Positions 1-10,150 are shown, counted from the first letter of the stretch. The stretch is DNA of 64,000 bases from Ensifer sp. USDA 6670 (GCA_000421085.1 ATWE01000001.1:372001-436000), one strand, 5' to 3'. The notes: generated from the letters alone by a model not told the origin. A program made the numbers and translations.

Positions 1-439
1 CGGCAAGCCCCGGCCGGAAATTGGAGTTCCAGACAGCGAGAGCGTCGTAGAGTTCCGGATCGGTTTCGGCGGCGTTCAGCGCGATCAGGCCCCCCATCGA
101 ATGGCCGAACAGCACGACCGGCAGGCCGGGATGGCTGGCCGCCGCCATATCGCGGAGCGCGCGGAGGTCCGTGACGACCTTCGCCGCACCTTCCCGCAGC
201 GCGAACATGGCGAGTGGCGAATCGGGGGCACAGCTCCTGCCGTGGCCGCGGTGGTCATGGGCATAAACGTGGAAACCTTGGCCGGCCATGGCTTCGGCAA
301 AGCGGGCATAGCGGCCGGAATGCTCGGCAAGGCCGTGGCTGATGACGAGAATGCCTTGCGGTGCGCCCGCGGCGCCGACATGGCGCCAGCCGAGCGTCGC
401 ACCGGTCGGGCTTTGATGCGTCCTCACCTGCCCGAACAT
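1..439 (-). CDS. Alpha/beta hydrolase, N-terminal part (cut by window edge)
   Basis: This is the first 146 codons of an alpha/beta hydrolase; the C-terminus lies beyond position 1. The nucleophile elbow GHSMGG puts the catalytic Ser at residue 114. An HG oxyanion motif (ISHGLAEHSGRY, about residues 33-44) and HDHRGHGRS (about 61-69) are typical of the monoacylglycerol lipase / lysophospholipase (Hydrolase_4) group. The catalytic Asp and His would be in the missing part. The ATG at 437-439 is chosen because a GGGGGAGA purine stretch precedes it and the fold begins soon after. The family is clear, but the substrate cannot be told from sequence. Confidence 0.85.
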   Translation of the reverse strand, partial: MFGQVRTHQSPTGATLGWRHVGAAGAPQGILVISHGLAEHSGRYARFAEAMAGQGFHVYAHDHRGHGRSCAPDSPLAMFALREGAAKVVTDLRALRDMAAASHPGLPVVLFGHSMGGLIALNAAETDPELYDALAVWNSNFRPGLA

Positions 440-629
440 GCCATGCGCTCTCCCCCACTTGCGGATGCCGTGCGGATATCAAATCGATTTGGGTGGGAAA
501 GGCAATCGCAGCTTGTTGCTCGTTGCGCATGAGATCACAACGAATCCGCAGATGCCGATTCAGGGTTGCATTTTTCCCGCATATGGAGTTATTTGTTCCT
601 GTTTTGTTTCCTTTAAAGGGTTTGGGGCA

Positions 630-1397
630 ATGCAGACAAGGGCGATGATACATCTGATGAGGTTGGCGGTGCTGGCGCTGGGGTTGGCGAATGCGGCCCA
701 CGCTGCGGCTCAGGAGAGTTCGGCGGGCGAGGGCGAAAGCGGCGCGGGGAGGACGGAATATATCCTGGCGGTCAGCTGGCAGCCGGGATTCTGCGAAACG
801 CGGCCCGATCGCAAGGAATGCGTCGACCAGACGGCGGAGCGCTTCGACGCTACGAATTTCTCGCTTCATGGCCTATGGCCGCTCAAGAGGAGCTACTGCG
901 GCGTGGAAGCGGATCTGAAAGCGCGCGACCGCAAGGGCGACTGGCTGGAACTGCCGGAAGTCGCCATGGGCGACGAGACGGCCAAGCGCCTGCTTGTCGC
1001 CATGCCGGGGGTGAAGTCCGCCCTCGACCGTCACCAGTGGCTACGCAACGGCACCTGCCAGACGGCAAATGAAGAGGATTACTTCGCGCTGCAACTCCGG
1101 CTTCTGGACGAGCTCAACCGCTCGGCCGTACGTGCGCTCTTTGCAGACGGAATCGGCAAGGAACTTGACGAAAAACAGATCAAGCAGGCCTTCGACCAAG
1201 GCTTCGGGGCGAGGGCCGGAGACCGGGTGCGCATGCGTTGCCAGTCGGTGAATGGCCGCGACGTGATCACCGGGCTTACCATCGGGCTTTCGGGCGACCT
1301 CTCGGGCAAAGCCGAACTGGCGGATTTGATCCAGGCGGCGGGGCCGACGGAATTTAAATGCGCTAAGGGGATCGCAGACGCTGCCGGGCGGGGCTGA
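630..1397 (+). CDS. Secreted ribonuclease T2 family protein
   Basis: The product is 255 residues with an N-terminal signal peptide (hydrophobic stretch MRLAVLALGLANAAHA, about residues 10-25). It has both catalytic segments of RNase T2: FSLHGLWP (CAS-I, His80) and HQWLRNGTC (CAS-II, His135). Cysteine pairs fit an exported, disulfide-bonded enzyme. T2 enzymes cleave single-stranded RNA through 2',3'-cyclic phosphates. A periplasmic role in nucleotide scavenging is inferred. The frame is open from 438, but the start at 630 (or 645/657) is preferred because it puts the signal peptide at the N-terminus. The gene stands alone between a divergent hydrolase and ettA. Confidence 0.85.
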   Translation: MQTRAMIHLMRLAVLALGLANAAHAAAQESSAGEGESGAGRTEYILAVSWQPGFCETRPDRKECVDQTAERFDATNFSLHGLWPLKRSYCGVEADLKARDRKGDWLELPEVAMGDETAKRLLVAMPGVKSALDRHQWLRNGTCQTANEEDYFALQLRLLDELNRSAVRALFADGIGKELDEKQIKQAFDQGFGARAGDRVRMRCQSVNGRDVITGLTIGLSGDLSGKAELADLIQAAGPTEFKCAKGIADAAGRG

Positions 1398-1525
1398 TCC
1401 GGGGCGCAATTCGCATTGAGGGAGCGGCGGGGGAGCGTTGGGGCAAGGGCCTTTGACGTTGCCCCGCCACCATAATTCGCCTACATAGCGGGCAAAATTC
1501 CCTTCCGATGCGGAGCATTTCCTTT

Positions 1526-3175
<1,650 letters not shown>

Positions 3176-3220
3176 CCGTCATACGCTTGCGGCGGATGCA
3201 TTGAGGACGAGAGTCATCCA

Positions 3221-3382
3221 CGGCGCAGACGCGCCGTGGATGGATGCCTGTGACAAGCACAGGCATGAGGGGAGAGTGTGGGCTGCCGTATAATTGATCG
3301 GTATCGCTCGTAGCGACGGGCGCTCCGATCCTTCCTCATTCCTGTGTGTCACAGGGATCCAGCAGCCCCGCGTCTGCGCCGC
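3221..3382. repeat. Long imperfect inverted repeat, intergenic
   Basis: The spacer after ettA contains two arms of about 50 bp, 3221-3270 and 3334-3382, that are inverted copies of each other. When one is reverse-complemented, both read CCTCATNCCTGTG, then GTCACAGG, ATCCA and CGCGTCTGCGCCG with few mismatches. The loop between them is about 63 bp. The left arm contains a smaller near-palindrome (CGGCGC / GCGCCG, 3221-3236). The layout fits a decayed palindromic repeat unit or a large cruciform or hairpin. No open frame of quality crosses it. Confidence 0.6.
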
Positions 3383-3490
3383 CAGGCGCGGCGCACGTTC
3401 ACAGGGGCAACCTACAGTCCGCCCATTCTTATCCTGCAAGCGCCATTCTGTTGCCCTTATGCGCAAATCTCTTGCGCCGTCGCCCCAAAT

Positions 3491-3512
3491 CACATAAACA
3501 TATCTTTATGTG
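3491..3512. promoter_or_regulatory. Palindromic operator candidate for the ArsR-type regulator
   Basis: A perfect inverted repeat, CACATAAA - 6 bp (CATATC) - TTTATGTG, lies just upstream of the ArsR-methyltransferase gene at 3528. AT-rich dyads of this shape are typical ArsR-family operators. The position fits autoregulation of the regulator-metF unit. An in-frame ATG at 3510 falls inside the palindrome, which argues against using it as the start codon. Confidence 0.6.
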
Positions 3513-3527
3513 TTGATGGGGAAGGCT

Positions 3528-4550
3528 ATGGCTGATCGGGAAACGCTTGGTTTGGATGCGCTGGTCGACGTCCTGAAAGCGGCGGGCGAGCCGACGCGCC
3601 TGCGCCTGCTGGCGCTGCTCTCGGCCGGCGACCTGACGGTCACCGATCTTACCGAAATTCTCGGGCAGTCGCAGCCGCGCATTTCCCGTCATCTGAAATT
3701 GCTGGCCGAGGTCGCGCTCATCGATCGCTATCAGGAAGGCGCTTGGGCCTATTTCCGTCTGCGGCAGGAGGGCCGTCGCGTCGCGCTGATCCGCGAGCTT
3801 CTCGCATCGGCTGCCGCCGACGATGCGATCCTGGCCAGGGATGCGATCCGTCTTGCCACGTTGAAAAGAACCCGTGCGGAGAAGGCGCAGGCCTATTTCA
3901 GCCGCAACGCGGCCGAATGGGACAAGCTCAGGCGTCTGCACATCGCCGAAGGCGACGTCGAGGCGGCGCTCAAGGCGATGGTCGGCGACGAGCCGGTCGA
4001 CAGCCTGCTCGACCTCGGCACAGGTACCGGACGGATCCTGCAGCTCTTCGAGGGCATCTACCGGCGCGGCATCGGCGTCGACGCCAGCCGTGACATGCTG
4101 GCGGTTGCGCGGTCCAACCTGGACAGGGCCGGCATCACCAAAGCGTCGATCCGCCACGGCGACATCTTCAATCTGCCTCTGGATGGTCAATCCTTCGATC
4201 TCGTCACGATCCACCAGGTGCTGCATTATCTCGAGGAGCCCGAGGCGGCGATTGCCGAGGCCGCGCGCATGCTCGTACCGGGCGGCCGGCTGGTGATCAT
4301 CGATTTCGCGCCGCACGGGCTTGAACATCTGCGTGACGACCACGCCCATGCGCGCCTCGGCTTCTCGCACCAGACGATGAGCGAATGGCTGCAGAAGGCA
4401 AATCTTTCGCTCGAGAAAACGACCGATCTTGCGCCGGAGGGCGGACAGGAAGGGAAACTGACTGTCACCATTTGGCTGGCTCGCGATCAGCGCGCGGTCG
4501 AAACCGTTTCCGACTTGCCGCGCCAGCGTCTTCATGCAGGGGGAGTTTGA
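3528..4550 (+). CDS. ArsR-family regulator fused to a SAM-dependent methyltransferase domain
   Basis: The product is 340 residues. Residues about 8-90 are a winged-helix ArsR domain (LVDVLKAAGEPTRLRLL, recognition helix around QSQPRISRHLKLL). Residues about 140-300 are a class I methyltransferase with the SAM motif LLDLGTGTGR near residue 160. No ArsR-type metal-binding cysteine cluster is seen, so SAM or SAH sensing is more plausible than metal sensing. The start at 3528 has GGGAAGG directly upstream. metF begins 3 bp after the stop. ArsR regulators of the methionine/SAH cycle (SahR type) are known in Proteobacteria. Assignment to that role rests on context and is inference. Confidence 0.85.
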   Translation: MADRETLGLDALVDVLKAAGEPTRLRLLALLSAGDLTVTDLTEILGQSQPRISRHLKLLAEVALIDRYQEGAWAYFRLRQEGRRVALIRELLASAAADDAILARDAIRLATLKRTRAEKAQAYFSRNAAEWDKLRRLHIAEGDVEAALKAMVGDEPVDSLLDLGTGTGRILQLFEGIYRRGIGVDASRDMLAVARSNLDRAGITKASIRHGDIFNLPLDGQSFDLVTIHQVLHYLEEPEAAIAEAARMLVPGGRLVIIDFAPHGLEHLRDDHAHARLGFSHQTMSEWLQKANLSLEKTTDLAPEGGQEGKLTVTIWLARDQRAVETVSDLPRQRLHAGGV

Positions 4551-4552
4551 GA

Positions 4553-5494
4553 ATGAATGGACGGACGCCTTATCCCGTGGACTGCGACAGGCTTAGATTC
4601 TCCTTCGAGTACTTTCCCCCGAAGAATGACGAGATGGAGGCGCAGCTCTATCAAACAGTCACGGCTCTCTCCGTCTTCGCGCCCGCCTTCGTCACCGTGA
4701 CCTACGGTGCCGGCGGGTCGACCAAGGCGCGCTCCCTGACGACGGTCAAGCGGATGATCGGGGAGATGGAGATCGCGAATACGGCCGCGCATCTCACTTG
4801 CGTCGGCGCGCCGAAGGCGGAGGTGGATGCGGTCATCGAGGAGTTCCTGGCCTGCGGCGTGCGCCATTTCGTGGCGTTGAGGGGTGATCCGCAAGGTGGT
4901 ATCGGCAGCGTCTACGAGCCCTTTCCGGGCGGCTATGAGAATGCCGCCGCCCTCGTCAAGGCCCTGCGGGCGCGCGGCGATTTCGAGATCTCCGTCTCCG
5001 CCTATCCGGAAAAGCATCCGGAGAGCCCCGACGTCGCTGCCGATATAGACACGTTGAAGCGCAAGGTCGACAATGGCGCAACGCGCGCGCTTACGCAGTT
5101 CTTCTTCGACAATGACGATTTCGAGCGCTATCTGGAGCGCGTGAGGCGCGCAGGTATCTCGATACCGATCGTACCTGGGATACTGCCGATCAATAATCTC
5201 ACCCAGGTGCAGAAATTTGCCGGTCTATGCGGCGCCAGAGTTCCGGAGTCGATCGTTTCGCGGCTTGGTCCTATTGAGGATCAGCCGGAGGAGCGCTTCC
5301 GGGAGGCGGCCCATATCGCGGCCGAACAGATCACCGATCTCGTCCGGCGCGGGGTCAGCGATTTTCACCTCTACACGATGAACCGTCCGCAGCTCATCAC
5401 CGCCGTTTGCGAACTGATGGGCTATGATCCGGAACTCGCGCCGGCTCAGCCGGCCGACACGGGGCGCTCAGTCCGGGCGGTCGCGAGGGCATAA
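4553..5494 (+). CDS. metF: 5,10-methylenetetrahydrofolate reductase
   Basis: MetF reduces 5,10-methylene-THF to 5-methyl-THF using FAD and NADH, supplying the methyl group for methionine synthesis. The 313-residue product has the family opening FSFEYFPPK with the catalytic Glu at about residue 19. It also has the barrel segments VTVTYGAGGST, LTCVGAP, FVALRGDPQG and TRALTQFFFDN. Length is normal for the bacterial enzyme. The ATG at 4553 follows the regulator stop codon by 2 bp and has GGGGGAG upstream, so the two genes are very probably one transcript. A strong hairpin terminator follows at 5527. Confidence 0.95.
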   Translation: MNGRTPYPVDCDRLRFSFEYFPPKNDEMEAQLYQTVTALSVFAPAFVTVTYGAGGSTKARSLTTVKRMIGEMEIANTAAHLTCVGAPKAEVDAVIEEFLACGVRHFVALRGDPQGGIGSVYEPFPGGYENAAALVKALRARGDFEISVSAYPEKHPESPDVAADIDTLKRKVDNGATRALTQFFFDNDDFERYLERVRRAGISIPIVPGILPINNLTQVQKFAGLCGARVPESIVSRLGPIEDQPEERFREAAHIAAEQITDLVRRGVSDFHLYTMNRPQLITAVCELMGYDPELAPAQPADTGRSVRAVARA

Positions 5495-5526
5495 CGGCCG
5501 ACCCCGGATAAAACAGCAGTCATAAC

Positions 5527-5570
5527 GAAAGCCCATGAGTGCCGCAGCATTCATGGGCTTTCTGATTGTT
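5527..5570. terminator. Hairpin terminator after metF
   Basis: A perfect 12-bp stem (GAAAGCCCATGA, 5527-5538, with TCATGGGCTTTC, 5551-5562) encloses a 12-nt loop and is followed by TGATTGTT. The A/T-flanked stem could work in both directions. It closes the regulator-metF unit. Confidence 0.75.
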
Positions 5571-5679
5571 GCAGCCTGTCGAACCATCGCGCCTGAGCGG
5601 CGGTCGGACATGCCTTGCTGCAAAATGGATTTTCCGGAATTAAAGTCCCCGTTTCGGCTGGACTGTCAGTGGCCCTGGA

Positions 5680-5757
5680 TCACACGAAAAGCATTACGGC
5701 CACGAATGCGAACGCTGCACTGATCATAAGGACGTTCAACGAGTGTGTAAGTCCCAT
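5680..5757 (-). CDS. Small ORF: possible 25-residue single-span membrane peptide
   Basis: The reading frame starts MGLTHSLN and ends FVAVMLFV before TGA, 25 residues. A good ribosome site (AGGGAGGAT) lies at the right distance from the ATG. After eight residues the chain is uniformly hydrophobic, enough for one membrane helix. It lies alone in a 537-bp spacer between metF and the EamA gene. The ribosome site and composition are seen directly; expression and function are unknown. No other convincing frame overlaps it. Confidence 0.5.
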   Translation of the reverse strand: MGLTHSLNVLMISAAFAFVAVMLFV

Positions 5758-6031
5758 AAGCTGATCCTCCCTGCGTTGACGGGTAAAACATAGGGCGAAA
5801 AAACGGCATGTGAAAGCGAAACTTGTGCTGCACTGCGAAATTCGACATGTCCGATTTTCTCATGAATACATATAACCGGCTGAAAACAATCGGCTATTCG
5901 GACTGCCACATTTTATTCACAATTCCTGCCAGGAGGTTAATGTAACCGTCTGTAACGCTGCGTGAGTGTGCGAAAATGGCGGTGAATCAGTTTATCGGCG
6001 TCCGGCGGGCGGATTGCGGCGAGCGGAGCGG

Positions 6032-6976
6032 TCACTGTCCGGCGGAATATCCGAGCTTTAGAACGCGCCCGTCCAGGATCGCCAGACCGGCGGCGATGAG
6101 CAGCATGCCGCCCACGTCCGTCGCCTGCAGCATTTCTCCCAGGAAGAGATAGCCGAGCAGGATGGCGCTGGGCGGGACAAGCAGCGTTACCAGCGACGTG
6201 TTGGTGGCGCCCGCTTCGGCCATGATGCGGAAGAACAGGATATAGGCATAGGCGGTTGAGACGAGCGCCAGTCCGAGGATCGCGAGCACGGTCGTGAGCG
6301 GCGGCATGGGTATGGTCCATGGCATGTCGACGAGGACGGCGGCCGGCAGCATGATGAGTGTCGATGCGGTCAATTGCCCAGCGGCCGTCACCGGCGGCGC
6401 CAGATCGCGGAAGCGCTTGCCGTAAGTAGCGGAAAAGCCGTAGCTGACTGCTGCCAGGACCGGCAGGACCAGCGCCCAGAGCGGCACGTCGCCGGCAGCG
6501 CCGAAGAGGCCGGCAAGCGCACTCGGCCCTATGAGCACGACGGTACCGGCAAGCCCGAGCAGGCAACCGCTGAACTTCGCGGTGCTCAGCTTTTCATCCT
6601 CGGTCGCGACATTCGCGATGAGCACCGTCCAGACCGGCGTCGTGGCGTTCAGGATTGCAGCGAGCCCGGCGCCGATATGCGTCTGGCCGAGAAAGATGAA
6701 AGCATGCGGAATGGCGTTGTTGATGAGCCCCATGAGCAGGAACTCGCGCCAGCGCCTGGCGAGCGCCGGATATATGCCGTGTCGGCCGCGAAGATAGAGA
6801 TGCAGGGCGAGGGCGGCGAGGCCGAGACGCAAAAGCACAAGCGTGAACGGTGGCACATGGGCAACGGCCACCCGAGCGAAGAAGAAGGAACCGCCCCAGA
6901 TGAGACCGAGCAGCCCGAGCAATGCCCAGAGGCGCATGGTCATGTGGGTGCTGACGGAATTTGCGGATGAAGCCAT
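6032..6976 (-). CDS. EamA/DMT-family transporter
   Basis: The 314-residue, very hydrophobic protein has the ten-helix, two-repeat layout of the drug/metabolite transporter superfamily. It begins with LLGLIWGGSFFFARVAV, the usual EamA opening. The second half repeats the pattern (PVLAAVSYGFSATYGKRF; then LLVPPSAILLGYLFLGE near the end). Members export amino acids, metabolites or other small solutes, and the substrate cannot be read from sequence. The start at 6976 is the first ATG; the ribosome site is weak, and ATGs at residues 12 and 14 are alternatives. Confidence 0.85.
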   Translation of the reverse strand: MASSANSVSTHMTMRLWALLGLLGLIWGGSFFFARVAVAHVPPFTLVLLRLGLAALALHLYLRGRHGIYPALARRWREFLLMGLINNAIPHAFIFLGQTHIGAGLAAILNATTPVWTVLIANVATEDEKLSTAKFSGCLLGLAGTVVLIGPSALAGLFGAAGDVPLWALVLPVLAAVSYGFSATYGKRFRDLAPPVTAAGQLTASTLIMLPAAVLVDMPWTIPMPPLTTVLAILGLALVSTAYAYILFFRIMAEAGATNTSLVTLLVPPSAILLGYLFLGEMLQATDVGGMLLIAAGLAILDGRVLKLGYSAGQ

Positions 6977-6983
6977 ATCTTGC

Positions 6984-7080
6984 CTGCAGCTACCGCATCG
7001 GGCCCGAAAATCGGACGATTTTCGGAAAGCACGATGCGTCGACCGAATGAGTTAGAGCACACTTGTGCGTCCATTCGGAC
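6984..7080 (+). repeat. Two-module intergenic repeat, divergent copy
   Basis: The first module has a perfect 8-bp hairpin, CCGAAAAT (7004-7011) with ATTTTCGG (7018-7025), followed by GGAAAGCACGATGCG. The second module is decayed (GAGCACACTTGTGCGTCC, then CGGAC). The order matches the better copies at 24752 and 27793, but the second hairpin is poorly kept, so membership is tentative. Confidence 0.4.
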
Positions 7081-7143
7081 CAACCGCGCTCCAAGCCGGG
7101 ATAGGAGCCCGACAATTCAGAATTGTGCAAGCAATATTGCAGC

Positions 7144-7167
7144 GAAGCGGGTGTTGCCACCCGCTTC
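7144..7167. terminator. Hairpin downstream of the MltB-type gene
   Basis: A perfect 10-bp stem, GAAGCGGGTG (7144-7153) with CACCCGCTTC (7158-7167), closes a 4-nt loop just past the stop of the minus-strand transglycosylase gene. There is no clear T-run, so it may be a stability hairpin rather than an intrinsic terminator. Confidence 0.4.
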
Positions 7168-7181
7168 TTGCCTGCAAAAGG

Positions 7182-8399
7182 TTAAAGCGCCTCCAGCAGG
7201 CCTGGCGTTGCCCAGCCGTCGGCGGGAATCCCAAGCTTCAACTGCTCCTTCTGCAGCGCAGCCCGCGTGCCAGAGCCGAGAATGCCGTCGATCTTGCCGA
7301 CGTCATGGCCCAGTGCCTGCAATCTGGTCTGCAGGGCCTTCATCTCGGCGTCGCCGAGCCCCGGTTCCGGATTGCCCTGTTGATAGGGAGGCGCACCGGC
7401 GAGCCGGGTCGCGAAATAGGCGGCGGAGGTCGTGTAGATGAAGGACTGATTCCACTCGAGATAGATCTTGAAGTTCGGGTAGGTCAGGAAAGCAGCGCCT
7501 TTGCGGCCCTGGGGAAGCACCAGCGAGGCTTCGAGCCCACTGTTGGAAGTGTTGCCGTCACGCGGCGCTACACCGAGTGCGAACCAGTCGCCGGCGGTCA
7601 TGCCGGACTGCAGGCCCGTCTTCTCCCACGGCAGTTGCTCCGGCACGCGGACCTCCTGAATCCACGGTTCCCCGGGCTTGAAGCCGAGGCTCTGGATGAA
7701 TTTCGCCGCCGTCAGAATGGCATCCGGAGAACTCTTCTTGAGATTGACATGGCCGTCGCCGTCGCCGTCGACGCCATAGGCGATGATGTCCTCAGGCAGC
7801 ATCTGTACCTGACCGATCTCGCCCGCCCAGGCGCCGGTGGTTGTCGCGGGATCGAGATCGCCGTGCTGCACCATCTCGATTGCGGCGAGAAGCTGCGGCC
7901 GGAACATTTCCGGGCGGCGGCAGTCATGCGCCAGCGTCACCAGCGCGTTGCGCGTATTGAAATCGCCCTGCACGGCCCCGAAGTCGGTTTCCATCGCCCA
8001 GAATGCGGTGATCACGGGCGCCGGTACGCCGAATTCCTGCTCGGCCCGGGCAAAGACGTCGGCATATTCCCGCATCTTCTGCGCACCGATATCGAGGCGC
8101 GACTTGCTGACGGTCCGCTTCGAAAACTCGGTGAAGGTCTGCTTGAACACGCCCTGAGTGCGGTCGCGGCTGAGCACCTTCTGGTCGATGGCGACGCCTG
8201 CGAGCGCCCGATCGGCGACGTCTGCGGGAATGCCCTTGGCGACCGCTTCGGCCTTGACGCCCTCCAGGAAGGAGCCGAGGTCGCCGCCGCACGCGGCGGC
8301 TGGGTTCCCCGACTGAGCCGGAGCTTGCGCCAGGGCCGGCGCGCCGGCGATCGCAAGGAATCCGAGGGAGAGAAGGGCTTTGCGCGCTGTGCCTGTCAT
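7182..8399 (-). CDS. Lytic murein transglycosylase, MltB/SLT_2 family
   Basis: The product is 405 residues with a signal peptide (hydrophobic to about residue 25, cleavage near ALAQ). An SLT_2/MltB domain spans about residues 38-335, and a C-terminal peptidoglycan-binding domain (KALQTRLQALG, GSGTRAALQ) covers about 345-405. The catalytic Glu is in FWAMETDFG (Glu137). The enzyme cleaves the MurNAc-GlcNAc bond with formation of 1,6-anhydro-MurNAc, in the periplasm. The start at 8399 is chosen because AAGGAAT precedes it and the signal peptide begins there; the frame is open to 8432. It is one of five wall-cleaving enzymes upstream of the dcw cluster. Confidence 0.92.
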   Translation of the reverse strand: MTGTARKALLSLGFLAIAGAPALAQAPAQSGNPAAACGGDLGSFLEGVKAEAVAKGIPADVADRALAGVAIDQKVLSRDRTQGVFKQTFTEFSKRTVSKSRLDIGAQKMREYADVFARAEQEFGVPAPVITAFWAMETDFGAVQGDFNTRNALVTLAHDCRRPEMFRPQLLAAIEMVQHGDLDPATTTGAWAGEIGQVQMLPEDIIAYGVDGDGDGHVNLKKSSPDAILTAAKFIQSLGFKPGEPWIQEVRVPEQLPWEKTGLQSGMTAGDWFALGVAPRDGNTSNSGLEASLVLPQGRKGAAFLTYPNFKIYLEWNQSFIYTTSAAYFATRLAGAPPYQQGNPEPGLGDAEMKALQTRLQALGHDVGKIDGILGSGTRAALQKEQLKLGIPADGWATPGLLEAL

Positions 8400-8537
8400 T
8401 GCAATTCCTTTCCATGGCCGGCCGCACAGCAATGCCGCCGGGCCCGAAGTCTGTCGAGAATGAAATCTATCGAAGCTCTCTCAGAGCATTATGACCGAAT
8501 GAAGAAAAATGCGGACCATGCCGCCCCGTCCTCTGGT

Positions 8538-9323
8538 CTATCTTGCCTGCGAGACGGTCGCGACCCACTTCTGCCAGTTCCTGGCGGAACCGGCGAAGGC
8601 GTTGATGTCCGTGCTGCCCTGAATGCCGGGGATCACGCCGGTGCTGGTATATTGCCAGAAGGCCCAGCGGCGTTCGACGTAGATGTCCTTTGGGTGCTTG
8701 GCTACAGAGCGCACCCAGAAATGATAGTCGTTGAAGGCGCCGACCAGATTGTCGCGGTGGAAGTCGACGGACGTGTAGATGATCGGCCGTTTGCCGTAAT
8801 GGGCCTCGAGCCGATCCATGAACCGCTTCATTTCGGACCGCACGGTTTCCGGGGCCGGCCGGTGGCGGCAGGTCTTCGATTCGCCATTCCACTCGACATC
8901 CAGGACGGGCGGCAGGTGGACGGCGCTCTTCGGCACGTTGGCAATGAACCAGTCGGCCTGGGCGTCGGCGGTGGAGCAGAAATAATAGAAATGATAGGGC
9001 GCGTAGGCGAGGCCGACGGCGCGCGCCTGCTGCCAATATTCGTGGAAGCGAGAGTCGACCCGGTCCTTGCCCTCGGTAGCCTTGATGAACGCGAAGGACA
9101 CCCCGGAACTCTTGACCTTCCGCCAATCGATGTCGCCGTTCCACTTGGAGACGTCGATCCCGTGAACGCTGTGATGGTGCGGGGTGCGGCCGCCGAAATC
9201 CTGCGGATCGGTATCGTGGAAGCGCGGCTGAATGGAGGCCGTCTTGACGAGGTCGTAATCGGTGGAGGTACAGGAAGAGAGAATGGTGGCGATGGGCAGC
9301 AATGCCAGGAGAAGCCGGCGCAT
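8538..9323 (-). CDS. Glycoside hydrolase family 25 (lysozyme-like) lipoprotein
   Basis: The product is 261 residues with a lipoprotein signal: the hydrophobic LLLALLPIATILSSC ends in a lipobox with Cys18. The mature part is a GH25 muramidase domain: HGIDVSKWNGDIDW (Asp57 in the N-terminal strand), FAFIKATEG, AYAPYHFYYF and VLDVEWNGE with the expected acidic residues. GH25 enzymes hydrolyse MurNAc-beta-1,4-GlcNAc bonds. The mature chain should sit on a periplasm-facing membrane. The start at 9323 puts the lipobox in place; the frame is open 13 codons further upstream. Confidence 0.9.
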   Translation of the reverse strand: MRRLLLALLPIATILSSCTSTDYDLVKTASIQPRFHDTDPQDFGGRTPHHHSVHGIDVSKWNGDIDWRKVKSSGVSFAFIKATEGKDRVDSRFHEYWQQARAVGLAYAPYHFYYFCSTADAQADWFIANVPKSAVHLPPVLDVEWNGESKTCRHRPAPETVRSEMKRFMDRLEAHYGKRPIIYTSVDFHRDNLVGAFNDYHFWVRSVAKHPKDIYVERRWAFWQYTSTGVIPGIQGSTDINAFAGSARNWQKWVATVSQAR

Positions 9324-9484
9324 GGGGGTTCCGTTTCGAGACGAACGACGATCCTGCCTCACGCGATGGTTTCCATGATTGGTGATGTCCCCCAGGGAGG
9401 CGTGACCTCCTTTTCACCATATCATCGTAAAAATTGCGTTAGCTCAAGTGTGAATTGCAGCCGAATGCTCTCCGCCACCGTCCG

Positions 9485-10150
9485 CTACGGTGCCGCGCGG
9501 CGATAGACGGCAAGCCAGGCATAGCCTCGTCCCAGCGATCTGACCTCGAGCGCCGCTCCGTTTTTTTCGGCCCTCTTGCGCATCACATCGAAAAGCGATT
9601 CGCGCGGCGTGACGTGGAAGCGTCTGAGCCAGGCCTGGAGGAGGCGGCGGAAGCCGGCCGGCCAGCCTTCCTGCTGGCCGAAGTCGGCGATATGCAGCGA
9701 GCCGCCCGGTTTGAGAGCGCCGATCGCACAATCGACCGCCTTTTCCCATTCGGGAATCATCGAAAGGGCGTAGGAGATGACGATCCGGTCGAAGCCTTCC
9801 TGACCGAAGGAGGCGGCAGTGAAATTCGTAGCGTCGGCGACCCGCAACACGGCGTCCGGCCGGTTTTGGCGCCGTAGCTTGGCTTTGGCGGTCGCCAGCA
9901 TTTCGGCCGAGATATCGAGGCCGAAGAGGCGCGCACCGGGGTAGAGATCCCCGATCACGGCGAGATTACGGCCCGTGCCGCAGCCGACTTCCAGCACGGA
10001 TGCGCCCGGCGGCGGGTTCAGTTCACGGATCAGCGTGTCGCGGCCGAAAAGATAGTATTTGCGAGTGAAATCATAGATGTATCGCTGGTAGCGATACATG
10101 CGGTCCATGAGGTGAGCGTGGCTTTCATTCGCGGTCTGCACGGCGCTCAT
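9485..10150 (-). CDS. btaB: BtaB-type S-adenosylmethionine N-methyltransferase (betaine lipid)
   Basis: The 221-residue class I methyltransferase has the SAM loop VLEVGCGTGRN (about residues 51-61) and GLDISAEML. Together with BtaA it makes the phosphorus-free lipid diacylglyceryl-N,N,N-trimethylhomoserine: BtaB adds three methyls to diacylglyceryl homoserine. The assignment rests on the N-terminal pattern (MDRMYRYQRYIYDFTRKYY) and on the gene directly overlapping the btaA end by 4 bp (ATGA type). In S. meliloti these lipids replace phospholipids under phosphate limitation. Confidence 0.9.
   Translation of the reverse strand: MSAVQTANESHAHLMDRMYRYQRYIYDFTRKYYLFGRDTLIRELNPPPGASVLEVGCGTGRNLAVIGDLYPGARLFGLDISAEMLATAKAKLRRQNRPDAVLRVADATNFTAASFGQEGFDRIVISYALSMIPEWEKAVDCAIGALKPGGSLHIADFGQQEGWPAGFRRLLQAWLRRFHVTPRESLFDVMRKRAEKNGAALEVRSLGRGYAWLAVYRRAAP

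Noticed and set aside
5666-5863. 65-codon frame on the minus strand
   Set aside because: It has no ribosome site and overlaps the better 25-codon frame in another phase.
7065-9506. Open frame of 813 codons on the plus strand
   Set aside because: It lies opposite the well-supported MltB-type and GH25 genes and crosses their spacer. Its protein has no family motif and mirrors the codon pattern of the minus-strand genes.
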